A DNA stretch of 18,838 nucleotides, taken from the NCBI GenBank assembly GCA_025450095.1, contig JANWID010000289.1:1-18838 (forward strand), written 5' to 3'. This DNA comes from Bacteroidia bacterium (GTDB taxonomy: Bacteria; Bacteroidota; Bacteroidia; AKYH767-A; OLB10). Shown here piece after piece: positions 12,699-18,838 of this stretch. Below the pieces are notes generated by a model that saw only the letters and a list, made by a program, of their open reading frames with translations, did no database searches and had not been told where the DNA came from. A program made the translations under genes and the position numbers. Numbering within the stretch: position 1 is the stretch's first letter; each line of letters starts with the position of its first letter.

Positions 12699-15377
12699 AT
12701 GATCAGACTTTGTTTTTTAGCTTTGATTTTTGTGTTTAATTTTTCATCCTCTGCCCAGGAAATTGAATGGCAAAATACTGTTGGCGGCAGCGGCAATGAT
12801 ATTTTATATTCAATTGCACAGACATCAGATGGTGGTTATATATGTGGAGGAGAGTCCATATCTAATATTTCCGGTGACAAAACAGAAAACAGCCAGGGAG
12901 TGAAAGATTACTGGGTTATAAAACTAGATGGTTCCGGAAATATTCAATGGCAGAATACAATTGGAGGAAGCAGCAATGATGTTTTATATGCAATCTCCCA
13001 AACAGCAGATGGAGGTTATATATGCGGTGGCTCGTCTTACTCAAATATATCTGGTGATAAAACAGAAAATGGTCAGGGTGCAGATGATTACTGGATTCTT
13101 AAACTTGACAGTACCGGAAATATCCAATGGCAAAATACAATAGGCGGGAACAACAATGATCGGCTTAGCTCTATTGTACAAACTCTGGATGGTGGTTACA
13201 TCTGTGGTGGCTGGTCTATGTCCGGTATTACAGGTGACAAAACCGAAGCTAATCTGGGATCATGGGATTACTGGGTTGTAAAACTGGATTCCTCAGGAAA
13301 CATTCATTGGCAAAATACAATTGGTGGATCCGATGTTGATGTATTATATTCAATATCCCCAACAACAGACAGTGGATTTATTTGCGGAGGAACCTCCCAA
13401 TCTTCTATTTCAGGAGATAAAACCGAAGCCAGTATGTTTAACGATTACTGGGTGATCAAATTAGACAGTATAGGCGATATCGAGTGGCAAAATACTATTG
13501 GAGGAAGTCTCTATGATGAATTATATACAATATATCAAACAAGTGACGGTGGTTATATTGGTGGAGGATACTCTACTTCTGCCGTATCAGGAGATAAAAC
13601 CGAAACCAGTATGGGTGGAGCTGACTACTGGGTAATCAAATTGGATAGTTCTGGTGCTATTTCATGGCAAAACACTTTGGGTGGAAATAATGATGATTAT
13701 GTAAGTTCAACTATTCAAACAGCTAATGGTGGTTACTATTGTGCAGGCTATTCCAAATCCACAATTTCAGGAGATAAAACCGAAGACCGACAGGGATTAA
13801 ATGATTACTGGATAATCATGCTTGATAGCTCCGGTAATATTCAGTGGCAAAACACAATTGGCGGAAGCAATGACGATCTGTTATCATTCGGGGTTCCTAC
13901 AGCCGATGCCGGGATTATCTGCGGTGGGCAATCTAAATCAAATATATCCGGTGACAAATCCGAAGATTGCATGGGATTAATTGATTACTGGATTGTAAAA
14001 CTTAATCCTGAATTCAATTTGATCCAGGGGGAAATATTTGCAGATTTAAACAGTAACAATTTACATGATACAGGAGAGCCTTCACTGAAGAATTATAATA
14101 TTACAGAAATTAATTCCGGAAGATTCGGAATTTCAGATCAGGATGGAAATTATAGTGTAACGGTTGTGGATTCAGGAAACTTTACGGTTACACCACCCGC
14201 TCTGCAGTATTACACAGCAACGCCAAATAGTCAATTCGGTTATTTTTCATCATTCCAGCAAGTTGACTCACTCAATGATTTTGCTTACCAGCCGGTTGGA
14301 ATAAACAATGACTTACTCGTTACTATTACACCCTATTCCGCTTTTCGACCAGGAATGGATGCATTTTACAGCCTTCACAATAAAAACGCAGGTACAACGT
14401 CGCTTACGGGCACAATTATATTTTTCCCGGATACCGGATTAACTTTTGTTTCATCATCAGTTAATCCAACTTCCGTAACCACCGATTCAGTTGTATGGCA
14501 AACTTCATTATTAAACCCATTTGATGAAGGTGATATAATAATTACTGTGAATGTTGACTCCCTTATTCCTGTCGGAACAAGTATTAATTCCTGTGTCTTA
14601 ATTGAACCCGTAACCGGTGATGCAGATACGGTGAATAATCAGGAATGCTGGCCAGTAACTGTAACCGCCTCTTTTGATCCGAATGTAATCCTGGTAAACC
14701 GCAACTCCATCTTATCAACCGAATTGCTTTTCCCTCCTTACCTGGAATATATTTTAAGATTTCAAAATACTGGTAATGATACCGCTTTTAATGTAAAAGT
14801 TATAAATCCATTGGATTCTGTAAATTTAAATATAAATACATTTGAATTTGTATCATCATCACACCCTGTTGACATCAGCTGGATTCCATGGGAGCGCCAT
14901 TTCGAATTTAAGTTTAACAACATTTTGCTGCCAGGTTCCTACGTTAACGGGCCCTTGAGTCGGGGATTTATCCGTTACAGAATAAAGCCACAAACCTCGC
15001 TTTCTGCTGGCGATTCAATTAAAAACAAAGCTTTCATTTATTTTGATTTCAATAACCCGGTTGTAACCAATACAGCAATTACTGAAATTGTGTTGCCCAC
15101 TTTTGTTCCTTCGTTTAACAATGAATTTGACTTCGCCTTGTATCCAAATCCTGCAATAAACATCGCAACCCTTTCAATGACATTGAAAGAAGATGCTGCA
15201 GTTGCATTTCAATTGTACAACACCTTAGGGCAGGTGATACTTTCAGAAAGTAAATTTTTTACAACTGGAAAAAATGAAATTCATATTTCAGTCCAGGAAT
15301 TGCCGGAAGGCGTTTATTATGTAAAAGTATTGGTTGATGAAAATTCAGCTGTTAAAAAATTAGTTGTTTTTCATTAG
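12699..15377 (+). CDS. T9SS-exported repeat protein (seven 60-aa repeats, SdrD-like, T9SS type A domain)
   Basis: An 892-residue secreted or surface protein. Residues 1-19 are a signal peptide. Residues 22-440 are seven tandem repeats of 60 residues (one of 59), each with the pattern I-x-W-Q-N-T-x-G-G ... Q-T-x-D-G-G-Y-I-C-G-G ... S-G-D-K-T-E ... D-Y-W-V-I-K-L-D. Seven such units suggest a seven-bladed beta-propeller. Residues 444-493 (GEIFADLNSNNLHDTGEPSL ... DQDGNYSV) look like an SdrD/Cna-B domain. DUF11-like and DUF7619-like domains follow (FDPNVILVN ... YLEYILRFQNTGNDTAFNVKV). Residues 811-892 (FALYPNPA ... LPEGVYYVKVLVDENSAVKKLVVF) are a T9SS type A sorting domain, removed at the surface. 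Probable role: adhesion or binding; the ligand is unknown. Confidence 0.93.
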   Translation: MIRLCFLALIFVFNFSSSAQEIEWQNTVGGSGNDILYSIAQTSDGGYICGGESISNISGDKTENSQGVKDYWVIKLDGSGNIQWQNTIGGSSNDVLYAISQTADGGYICGGSSYSNISGDKTENGQGADDYWILKLDSTGNIQWQNTIGGNNNDRLSSIVQTLDGGYICGGWSMSGITGDKTEANLGSWDYWVVKLDSSGNIHWQNTIGGSDVDVLYSISPTTDSGFICGGTSQSSISGDKTEASMFNDYWVIKLDSIGDIEWQNTIGGSLYDELYTIYQTSDGGYIGGGYSTSAVSGDKTETSMGGADYWVIKLDSSGAISWQNTLGGNNDDYVSSTIQTANGGYYCAGYSKSTISGDKTEDRQGLNDYWIIMLDSSGNIQWQNTIGGSNDDLLSFGVPTADAGIICGGQSKSNISGDKSEDCMGLIDYWIVKLNPEFNLIQGEIFADLNSNNLHDTGEPSLKNYNITEINSGRFGISDQDGNYSVTVVDSGNFTVTPPALQYYTATPNSQFGYFSSFQQVDSLNDFAYQPVGINNDLLVTITPYSAFRPGMDAFYSLHNKNAGTTSLTGTIIFFPDTGLTFVSSSVNPTSVTTDSVVWQTSLLNPFDEGDIIITVNVDSLIPVGTSINSCVLIEPVTGDADTVNNQECWPVTVTASFDPNVILVNRNSILSTELLFPPYLEYILRFQNTGNDTAFNVKVINPLDSVNLNINTFEFVSSSHPVDISWIPWERHFEFKFNNILLPGSYVNGPLSRGFIRYRIKPQTSLSAGDSIKNKAFIYFDFNNPVVTNTAITEIVLPTFVPSFNNEFDFALYPNPAINIATLSMTLKEDAAVAFQLYNTLGQVILSESKFFTTGKNEIHISVQELPEGVYYVKVLVDENSAVKKLVVFH
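12762..14018 (+). repeat. Seven tandem 177-180 bp coding repeats
   Basis: Units start at 12762, 12942, 13122, 13302, 13479, 13659 and 13839; spacing is 180 bp except the fourth unit (177 bp). Copies are diverged at the DNA level but strongly conserved in protein (WQNTIGG, DGGYICGG, SGDKTE, DYWVIKLD). They encode the putative propeller blades of the T9SS protein. Confidence 0.92.
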
Positions 15378-15391
15378 GGCCACTTAAGGGA

Positions 15392-15423
15392 TCCCTGCAG
15401 CATACTTTGCTCTGCTACAGGGA
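15392..15423. terminator. Candidate bidirectional terminator hairpin
   Basis: TCCCTG-C-AGCA (15392-15402) pairs with TGCT-A-CAGGGA (15413-15423): a 10-bp stem with one C-A mismatch and a 10-nt loop. It lies in the 69-nt gap between the convergent T9SS gene and alkD-like gene, where a two-way terminator is expected. No T-tract flanks it, so it is not a textbook intrinsic terminator. Confidence 0.45.
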
Positions 15424-15446
15424 GAACGCCCAAACTCTGCTCAGAA

Positions 15447-16118
15447 TCAGGATTTGATCAACCGCAAACCTTCCCTCCTGCTCAACGGCTTCAGTTTCGT
15501 TTCGCTGATAAAAATTCTTACTGCTTCAGAATCTGTTTTCGAATACTCACGCAACACCCATCCTATTGCTTTCTGAACAAAAAATTCTTCTGAATCCGAA
15601 AGATTTCGAATGTATTTAAACATTAAATCTATATCCGTTTCTTTCTTGTATTTAAGTTGAAACAACAAGCTCATCCGCTGGAGCCATATGTTATTGCTTT
15701 TATTCCACCTTCCTGTTAACGGAACAATTTGATCAGGATATTTCTTAAACCAGGGACCTGTTACCTGGTTGGCAATAAAGTCAACTGTATCCCACCACGA
15801 TTTATTAGTAATCAACTTTTCAAACAACCTGATATCCGTTTCTTTCCATTGCTTTTTACATTTCATTAATAATTCAATTGCAAAGTACTGAAAGTCGCGC
15901 TCCGTCATTTGCCATAGTTCCCACGCTATATCGCGCAATTCCTTTCCTTCAGGCAAGGGCCTGGAATTCATATACAATTTGCATAACGTTCGCCGTGCCT
16001 CCATTTTGATACCGAAATAATCAAATTGTTCGCGCATGTATTTTTTCATCGCAATAGCATTTTCCCTGTTCCTCTTTTTATCGAGAATCTTGTAAAGATC
16101 TTTAATGTATGGTTGCAT
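15447..16118 (-). CDS. AlkD-like DNA glycosylase (DNA alkylation repair, HEAT-like repeats)
   Basis: A 223-residue all-helical protein of the DNA alkylation repair family (PF08713), whose HEAT-like repeats cradle damaged DNA and release N3- and N7-alkylated bases. The known AlkD catalytic groove residues Trp109, Asp113 and Trp187 of the Bacillus cereus enzyme fall here at W109 and D113 in SWWDTVDFIA and W187 in KAIGWVLREYS. The segment RWNKSNNIWLQRMSLLFQ is also typical. The active site therefore looks intact. It starts at an ATG 15 nt after the csaA-like stop and is probably transcribed with it. Confidence 0.9.
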   Translation of the reverse strand: MQPYIKDLYKILDKKRNRENAIAMKKYMREQFDYFGIKMEARRTLCKLYMNSRPLPEGKELRDIAWELWQMTERDFQYFAIELLMKCKKQWKETDIRLFEKLITNKSWWDTVDFIANQVTGPWFKKYPDQIVPLTGRWNKSNNIWLQRMSLLFQLKYKKETDIDLMFKYIRNLSDSEEFFVQKAIGWVLREYSKTDSEAVRIFISETKLKPLSRREGLRLIKS

Positions 16119-16133
16119 AAGTTTCTGATTAAA

Positions 16134-16469
16134 TTAAGATATCCGGGTTCCATTCGGTACAAAGTGGTCCGGGCCCAGCAACACCACACTGCCGTTCACC
16201 TGAACGGCGCCCAGAACCAGGCATTCGGAGCTAAAATGGGCAACCTGTTTTGGCGGAAAATTAATTACAGCCACCACCTGCCTGCCAACCAGCGATTCGG
16301 TCGTATAAAATGTTGTGATCTGTGCTGATGATTTTAATATGCCGGCAGGTCCGAAATCAATCAGTAGCCGGTACGCCGGTTTTCGTGCTTCCGGAAAGGG
16401 TTCTGCCTGTAAGATTGTGCCGGTCCGGATCTCAATTTTTTCAAAATCTGGCCATGTGATTGGTTCCAT
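16134..16469 (-). CDS. csaA: CsaA-type tRNA-binding domain protein
   Basis: A 111-residue protein consisting of one OB-fold tRNA-binding domain (PF01588), the same domain found at the C-terminus of MetRS and in EMAP II. The segments DFEKIEIRTGTILQAEPFPEARKPAYRLLIDFG, KSSAQITTFYTTESLVGRQVVAVINFPPKQVAHFSSECLVLGA and VVLLGPDHFVPNGTRI cover the whole fold at the usual length of stand-alone CsaA. Described roles include tRNA binding and chaperone-like activity. The start is ATG at 16469; a TTG three codons upstream is less likely. It precedes the AlkD-like gene by 15 nt. Confidence 0.92.
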   Translation of the reverse strand: MEPITWPDFEKIEIRTGTILQAEPFPEARKPAYRLLIDFGPAGILKSSAQITTFYTTESLVGRQVVAVINFPPKQVAHFSSECLVLGAVQVNGSVVLLGPDHFVPNGTRIS

Positions 16470-16512
16470 ATCAAACAATTATTTTTTTTCTGCGTATACC
16501 GCGGACAAGCAT

Positions 16513-16520
16513 CAAAATTA
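16513..16520 (-). promoter_or_regulatory. Candidate -7 box TAATTTTG upstream of csaA
   Basis: On the minus strand this reads TAATTTTG, an exact TAnnTTTG, 43 nt before the csaA ATG. No clear TTTG lies at the -33 position, so confidence is moderate. It would drive csaA and the AlkD-like gene. Confidence 0.4.
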
Positions 16521-16531
16521 GGGGATTTTCC

Positions 16532-16539
16532 TACTTTCG
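16532..16539 (+). promoter_or_regulatory. Weak -7-like box TACTTTCG
   Basis: TACTTTCG, one base from TAnnTTTG, 17 nt before the ATG at 16557. The same octamer recurs at 17138-17145, 44 nt upstream of the next gene. The recurrence in front of two consecutive genes is the main reason to record it. Confidence 0.3.
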
Positions 16540-16556
16540 TTGCCAGATCCCGGGCT

Positions 16557-17111
16557 ATGAAGTCGAAATCAGGATTTAAACGAACCTACCACAACTTTTA
16601 CGAGCAGCAGAAATACAGGAATTTGATTCTTTTACTGTTAATGCTGGCAGTTGAAACCTTCCTGGTCTATCGGATCGTGGCATTGGTGCTCTCTGATAAA
16701 TTATGGGGTGCCGATAAAAATGAGGCCTGGAGCATCATAGTTATCACAGCCCTGGTGCCTACTCCAATGATTCTTTCATATTTATTTGTACGATTGGAAA
16801 CCATCATTACTGAAGAAGGTATTTTTTACCGGTGGTTCCCTTTCAAAAAGAACTACAATATGATTTTATGGGATGGGATTAAAGAGGTATTTATTGTCGA
16901 TACAAAGAATAACGGATTTTTCTGGCGGTTGACCAATAAATATAACGAAACAAATTTCCCCGGTAGCGATTATGCATTGCTCATACAGATGAAAAACGGG
17001 AAAACAAAATTGCTCGGGACACGCAAGGCTGGAGAAATGAACCGGGTGCTCCAACGAAATTCTGGTAACCGCTACACTCGTACTTTTGTCGAAAAATTCG
17101 ATGGTGACTGA
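16557..17111 (+). CDS. Two-helix membrane protein with PH-like cytosolic tail (184 aa)
   Basis: The N-terminus is basic (KSKSGFKRTYHNFYEQQKYRN). Two transmembrane segments follow, about residues 22-46 (LILLLLMLAVETFLVYRIVALVLS) and 58-80 (AWSIIVITALVPTPMILSYLFV). The tail has the alternating pattern TIITEEGIFYRWFPFKKNYNMILWDGIKEVFIVD ... YALLIQMKNGKTKLLGTRKAGEMNRVLQ, which resembles bacterial PH-like domains (DUF304/DUF6141 type), where G-T-x-K/R-x-x-E is near the end. No catalytic motif is visible. It lies 78 nt upstream of the DUF3267-type gene on the same strand, and both share the TACTTTCG box, so a joint membrane role is possible but unproven. Confidence 0.75.
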   Translation: MKSKSGFKRTYHNFYEQQKYRNLILLLLMLAVETFLVYRIVALVLSDKLWGADKNEAWSIIVITALVPTPMILSYLFVRLETIITEEGIFYRWFPFKKNYNMILWDGIKEVFIVDTKNNGFFWRLTNKYNETNFPGSDYALLIQMKNGKTKLLGTRKAGEMNRVLQRNSGNRYTRTFVEKFDGD

Positions 17112-17137
17112 TTTTTTTTTCGCCTGACGTAATTCAT

Positions 17138-17145
17138 TACTTTCG
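17138..17145 (+). promoter_or_regulatory. Weak -7-like box TACTTTCG
   Basis: The same octamer as at 16532-16539, here 44 nt before the ATG at 17190. It follows a T9 run (17113-17121) near the end of the preceding gene. It differs from TAnnTTTG at one base. Confidence 0.3.
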
Positions 17146-17189
17146 GCCTATTCCTGGATGCGGTTTATCCCCCTCATTCCGGTAAATAA

Positions 17190-17817
17190 ATGAATCCAGG
17201 CCAACACCTACATGAACAGGGATACCAGCTTGAAGCCGAATTACACCACAACGAACTGATCCCATTTGTTCTGACTCATTTGCTCCGGAAGAATGCCGTA
17301 ACCATCTTCTTTCTGGTTGTTAATCTTTTTTTTTGTGATCCTATGGCTTATTGTCTGTTCCTGGTATTTGTGGACTGGTGAATTGTCCTTTACAGGATTA
17401 TTGAAATGGTCTGTTATCGGTACACTTGTAATAATATTTCTGATTCCCATTCATGAACTTCTGCATGGCATTGCTTACAAGCTATGCGGGGCCGCGAATG
17501 TTTCGTACAAAGCAAACTGGCGGAAACTGTATTTTATGGCCATCGCGGATGGATTCATTACAGGGAGAAAAGCGTTTTATTTTATTGGTCTGACTCCGTT
17601 CGTAATGATCAGCCTGGGGTTAATGCAGGCTGCATGTTTTTCAACCCCCGGTTACCAGGTAATGTGGCTGACTATTCTTTGGTTGCACAGTACCATGTGT
17701 GCCGGTGACTTCGGACTGTTAAGTTATTTCAGGGAAAACAGGCATCGTGAAATTGTTACATACGATGATACCGAAAAGGAGCTTTCCTACTTCTGGTCCC
17801 GTAACGCGCAATCGTAA
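17190..17817 (+). CDS. DUF3267-type membrane metalloprotease, frame broken by a 1-nt shift
   Basis: ATG at 17190 opens MNPGQHLHEQGYQLEAELHHNELIPFVLTHLLRKNAVTIFFLVVNLFF and then runs into a stop at 17381. The next frame carries on from the same point as FFVILWLIVCSWYLWTGELSFTGLLKW ... to the stop at 17817. The switch falls in a T9 run (17326-17334). With eight Ts, one continuous 208-residue protein results, with a transmembrane helix spanning the junction. The second half has HELLHGIAYKLCGA, an HExxH zinc motif (H88, E89, H92 of the joined protein) inside a helix, and more membrane segments, like DUF3267 (PF11667) putative intramembrane proteases. Either a true frameshift, slippage or phase variation, or a homopolymer sequencing error. 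A lone downstream protein would need the TTG at 17317. Confidence 0.75.
17326..17334 (+). repeat. T9 homopolymer at the frame break
   Basis: Nine Ts after C17325 in AATC-T9-GTGATC. Removal of one T joins the two halves of the DUF3267-type gene in frame. Confidence 0.9.
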
Positions 17818-17865
17818 ATTTATTTAAGTTTACGCTCTACTATAGCTTGATAATTAAAGCCTCGC

Positions 17866-18083
17866 AGCGGCGACAGTTTGGTAGAAATTGAATGTTCACT
17901 GGAATAGCTCCCGCATTGCCGGAATCAAAAGAATCGAAAACACCCGGCTGGAGGACAAAACGAAATCATCTAAGTTTCCCCATGATGTTACCGTATTACC
18001 TCCCGCTAAGTGATTGCGAATCCAATTTTAATTTTTCTGCGGGAGGGCCGTGTTCATTTAATTCAATCTACCAAACTGCCGCT
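17866..18083. repeat. 218-bp imperfect inverted-repeat element upstream of the TMTC-like gene
   Basis: The left arm 17866-17893 reads AGCGG-CGA-CAGTTTGGTAGA-AA-TTGAAT. The right arm 18061-18083 is the reverse complement of AGCGG-CAGTTTGGTAGA-TTGAAT. That gives 23 base pairs interrupted only by a 3-nt and a 2-nt bulge on the left. An inner stem lies at 17999-18046. An 8-bp direct repeat AAGCCTCG stands at 17857-17864 and 18118-18125, possibly a target-site duplication. It fills most of the 327-nt gap 17818-18144, which holds no convincing gene. It may be a MITE-like element or a structured leader or small RNA. Confidence 0.75.
17999..18046. other. Inner 8-bp stem CCTCCCGC / GCGGGAGG
   Basis: CCTCCCGC (17999-18006) and GCGGGAGG (18039-18046) are perfect complements around a 32-nt AT-rich loop. 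A second copy of CTCCCGC lies at 17909-17915 and could compete for the same partner, so two alternative folds are possible. It sits inside the larger 17866-18083 inverted repeat. Confidence 0.6.
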
Positions 18084-18144
18084 CTTACGGAGCCATATTC
18101 AATCCAATCTAAAGTACAAGCCTCGTAAAGACTTATAAGGATTT

Positions 18145-18838
18145 ATGAAAAAGCCGGTATCAAAAAATACACGTTCTGTACCACCGACTAATCCTGTTCC
18201 TAAGGCATCGACTTCAATGGATCGGAGGATCCTGGTTCGATATGCCGCCTGGATTTGCGCCGCAATTGCTTTCCTGCTTTATGCCAATACACTTGGACAC
18301 GATTATACGGTTGATGATGGTACCGTCATCTCGAATAATAAGATCACAAAGAAAGGAATATCAGCCATCCCTGAAATTTTTAAAACTTCCTACCGCGCCG
18401 GTTTCTGGGAACGGAGTGAGGGTCTGTATCGTCCGTTATCCGTCGCGATGTTTGCAATTGAATGGGAACTCGCTCCGGAAAATCCTACTCCCGGTCATTG
18501 GATAAACGTAATTTTGTACGCAATAACAGCTCTTTTAATGATGCTGTTGCTCGCGGAAATTTTTAAAGAATATTCCTTGTTACTCCCTTTACTGATCACG
18601 TTACTCTTTGTTGCACACCCATTGCATACCGAGGTTGTTGCGAATATTAAAAGTCGTGATGAAATTCTTTGCATGTTATTTTCATTACTGACTCTGTATT
18701 TTCTTCAACTATGGACAATATCAAAAAAATCATTGCTGGTTGCAGGCTCCGCAATTTCTCTTTTCTGCGCATTTCTTTCAAAAGAAAATGCAATAACGAT
18801 ACTGCCGGTGATTCCATTATTCATTTATTTTTTCAGCA
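18145..18838 (+). CDS. TMTC/PMT-like membrane glycosyltransferase (3' end outside window)
   Basis: The frame is open from ATG at 18145 to the right edge (231 residues). A TAAGGA ribosome site lies 3 nt before the ATG, one of the few in this window. A charged N-terminus precedes the first helix (YAAWICAAIAFLLYANTLG). The loop HDYTVDDGTVISNNKITKKGISAIPEIFKTSYRAGFW ... EGLYRPLSVAMFAIEW has the acidic D-D and Y-R-P-L segments of GT-C glycosyltransferases of the PMT/TMTC type. Further helices, AHPLHTEVVANIKSRDEIL and FLSKENAITIL follow. In Bacteroidota such proteins often end in TPR repeats, which would lie beyond the edge. It probably transfers a sugar from a lipid carrier at the outer face of the inner membrane. 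Confidence 0.85.
   Translation, partial: MKKPVSKNTRSVPPTNPVPKASTSMDRRILVRYAAWICAAIAFLLYANTLGHDYTVDDGTVISNNKITKKGISAIPEIFKTSYRAGFWERSEGLYRPLSVAMFAIEWELAPENPTPGHWINVILYAITALLMMLLLAEIFKEYSLLLPLLITLLFVAHPLHTEVVANIKSRDEILCMLFSLLTLYFLQLWTISKKSLLVAGSAISLFCAFLSKENAITILPVIPLFIYFFS

Noticed and set aside
17326..17334. Programmed ribosomal frameshift as the main explanation for the T9 site
   Set aside because: A +1 shift at CTT TTT TTT T would be needed, and I see no stimulating pseudoknot or upstream Shine-Dalgarno. Slippage, phase variation or a sequencing error are simpler.
17892..18128. Plus-strand open frame of 78 residues
   Set aside because: It lies almost wholly inside the 17866-18083 inverted repeat, has no promoter or ribosome site, and its translation shows no domain, helix pattern or signal peptide.

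Overview
The window is a stretch of a Bacteroidota chromosome, most like a free-living or environmental Chitinophagia, Sphingobacteriia or Saprospiria relative. The evidence is a T9SS type A C-terminal sorting domain, an Omp28-family lipoprotein, a DUF6029 protein, a PorT-like beta-barrel, AT-rich leaders with little Shine-Dalgarno, and several exact matches to the Bacteroidota promoter (-7 box TAnnTTTG, -33 box TTG/TTTG). I saw no rRNA, tRNA, CRISPR array, transposase or phage gene.

Region 1 (1-6916, all minus strand). The left edge cuts a secreted lysyl-oxidase-like copper protein. Next come a short unknown protein and a small membrane protein. An envelope and redox cluster then reads, in transcription order, scpA, a periplasmic TlpA-type thioredoxin, a DUF6029 outer-membrane protein, an Omp28 lipoprotein with a CGNC motif, a PorT-like barrel and ubiX. 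The last two overlap by 8 nt.

Region 2 (6937-10961, plus strand). A divergent promoter pair separates scpA from an ArsC/Spx-like protein and a DMT permease. The conserved Bacteroidota group yicC - gmk - (small membrane protein) - nadD follows. nadD has related ATCTGTAATC / GATTACAGAT repeats on both sides. The downstream repeat is a 231-bp inverted-repeat element carrying three exact 35-bp tandem units, and it fits almost exactly between two convergent stop codons.

Region 3 (11200-15377). A YgiD/DODA-type dioxygenase with a twin-arginine-like N-terminus diverges from a stand-alone response-regulator receiver. A large secreted T9SS cargo follows, built of seven 59-60 residue repeats (probably a seven-bladed propeller) plus adhesin-like C-terminal domains.

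Region 4 (15447-18838). A csaA - alkD pair on the minus strand diverges from a membrane protein with a PH-like tail. Next is a DUF3267-type membrane metalloprotease whose frame breaks at a T9 homopolymer; removing one T gives a continuous 208-residue protein. An intergenic region of 327 nt holds a strong 218-bp inverted-repeat structure. The right edge cuts a TMTC/PMT-like integral-membrane glycosyltransferase.

I see no defence, secondary-metabolite or mobile gene cluster. The most unusual signals are non-coding: the nadD-flanking repeat family, the 17866-18083 inverted repeat and the T9 frameshift.
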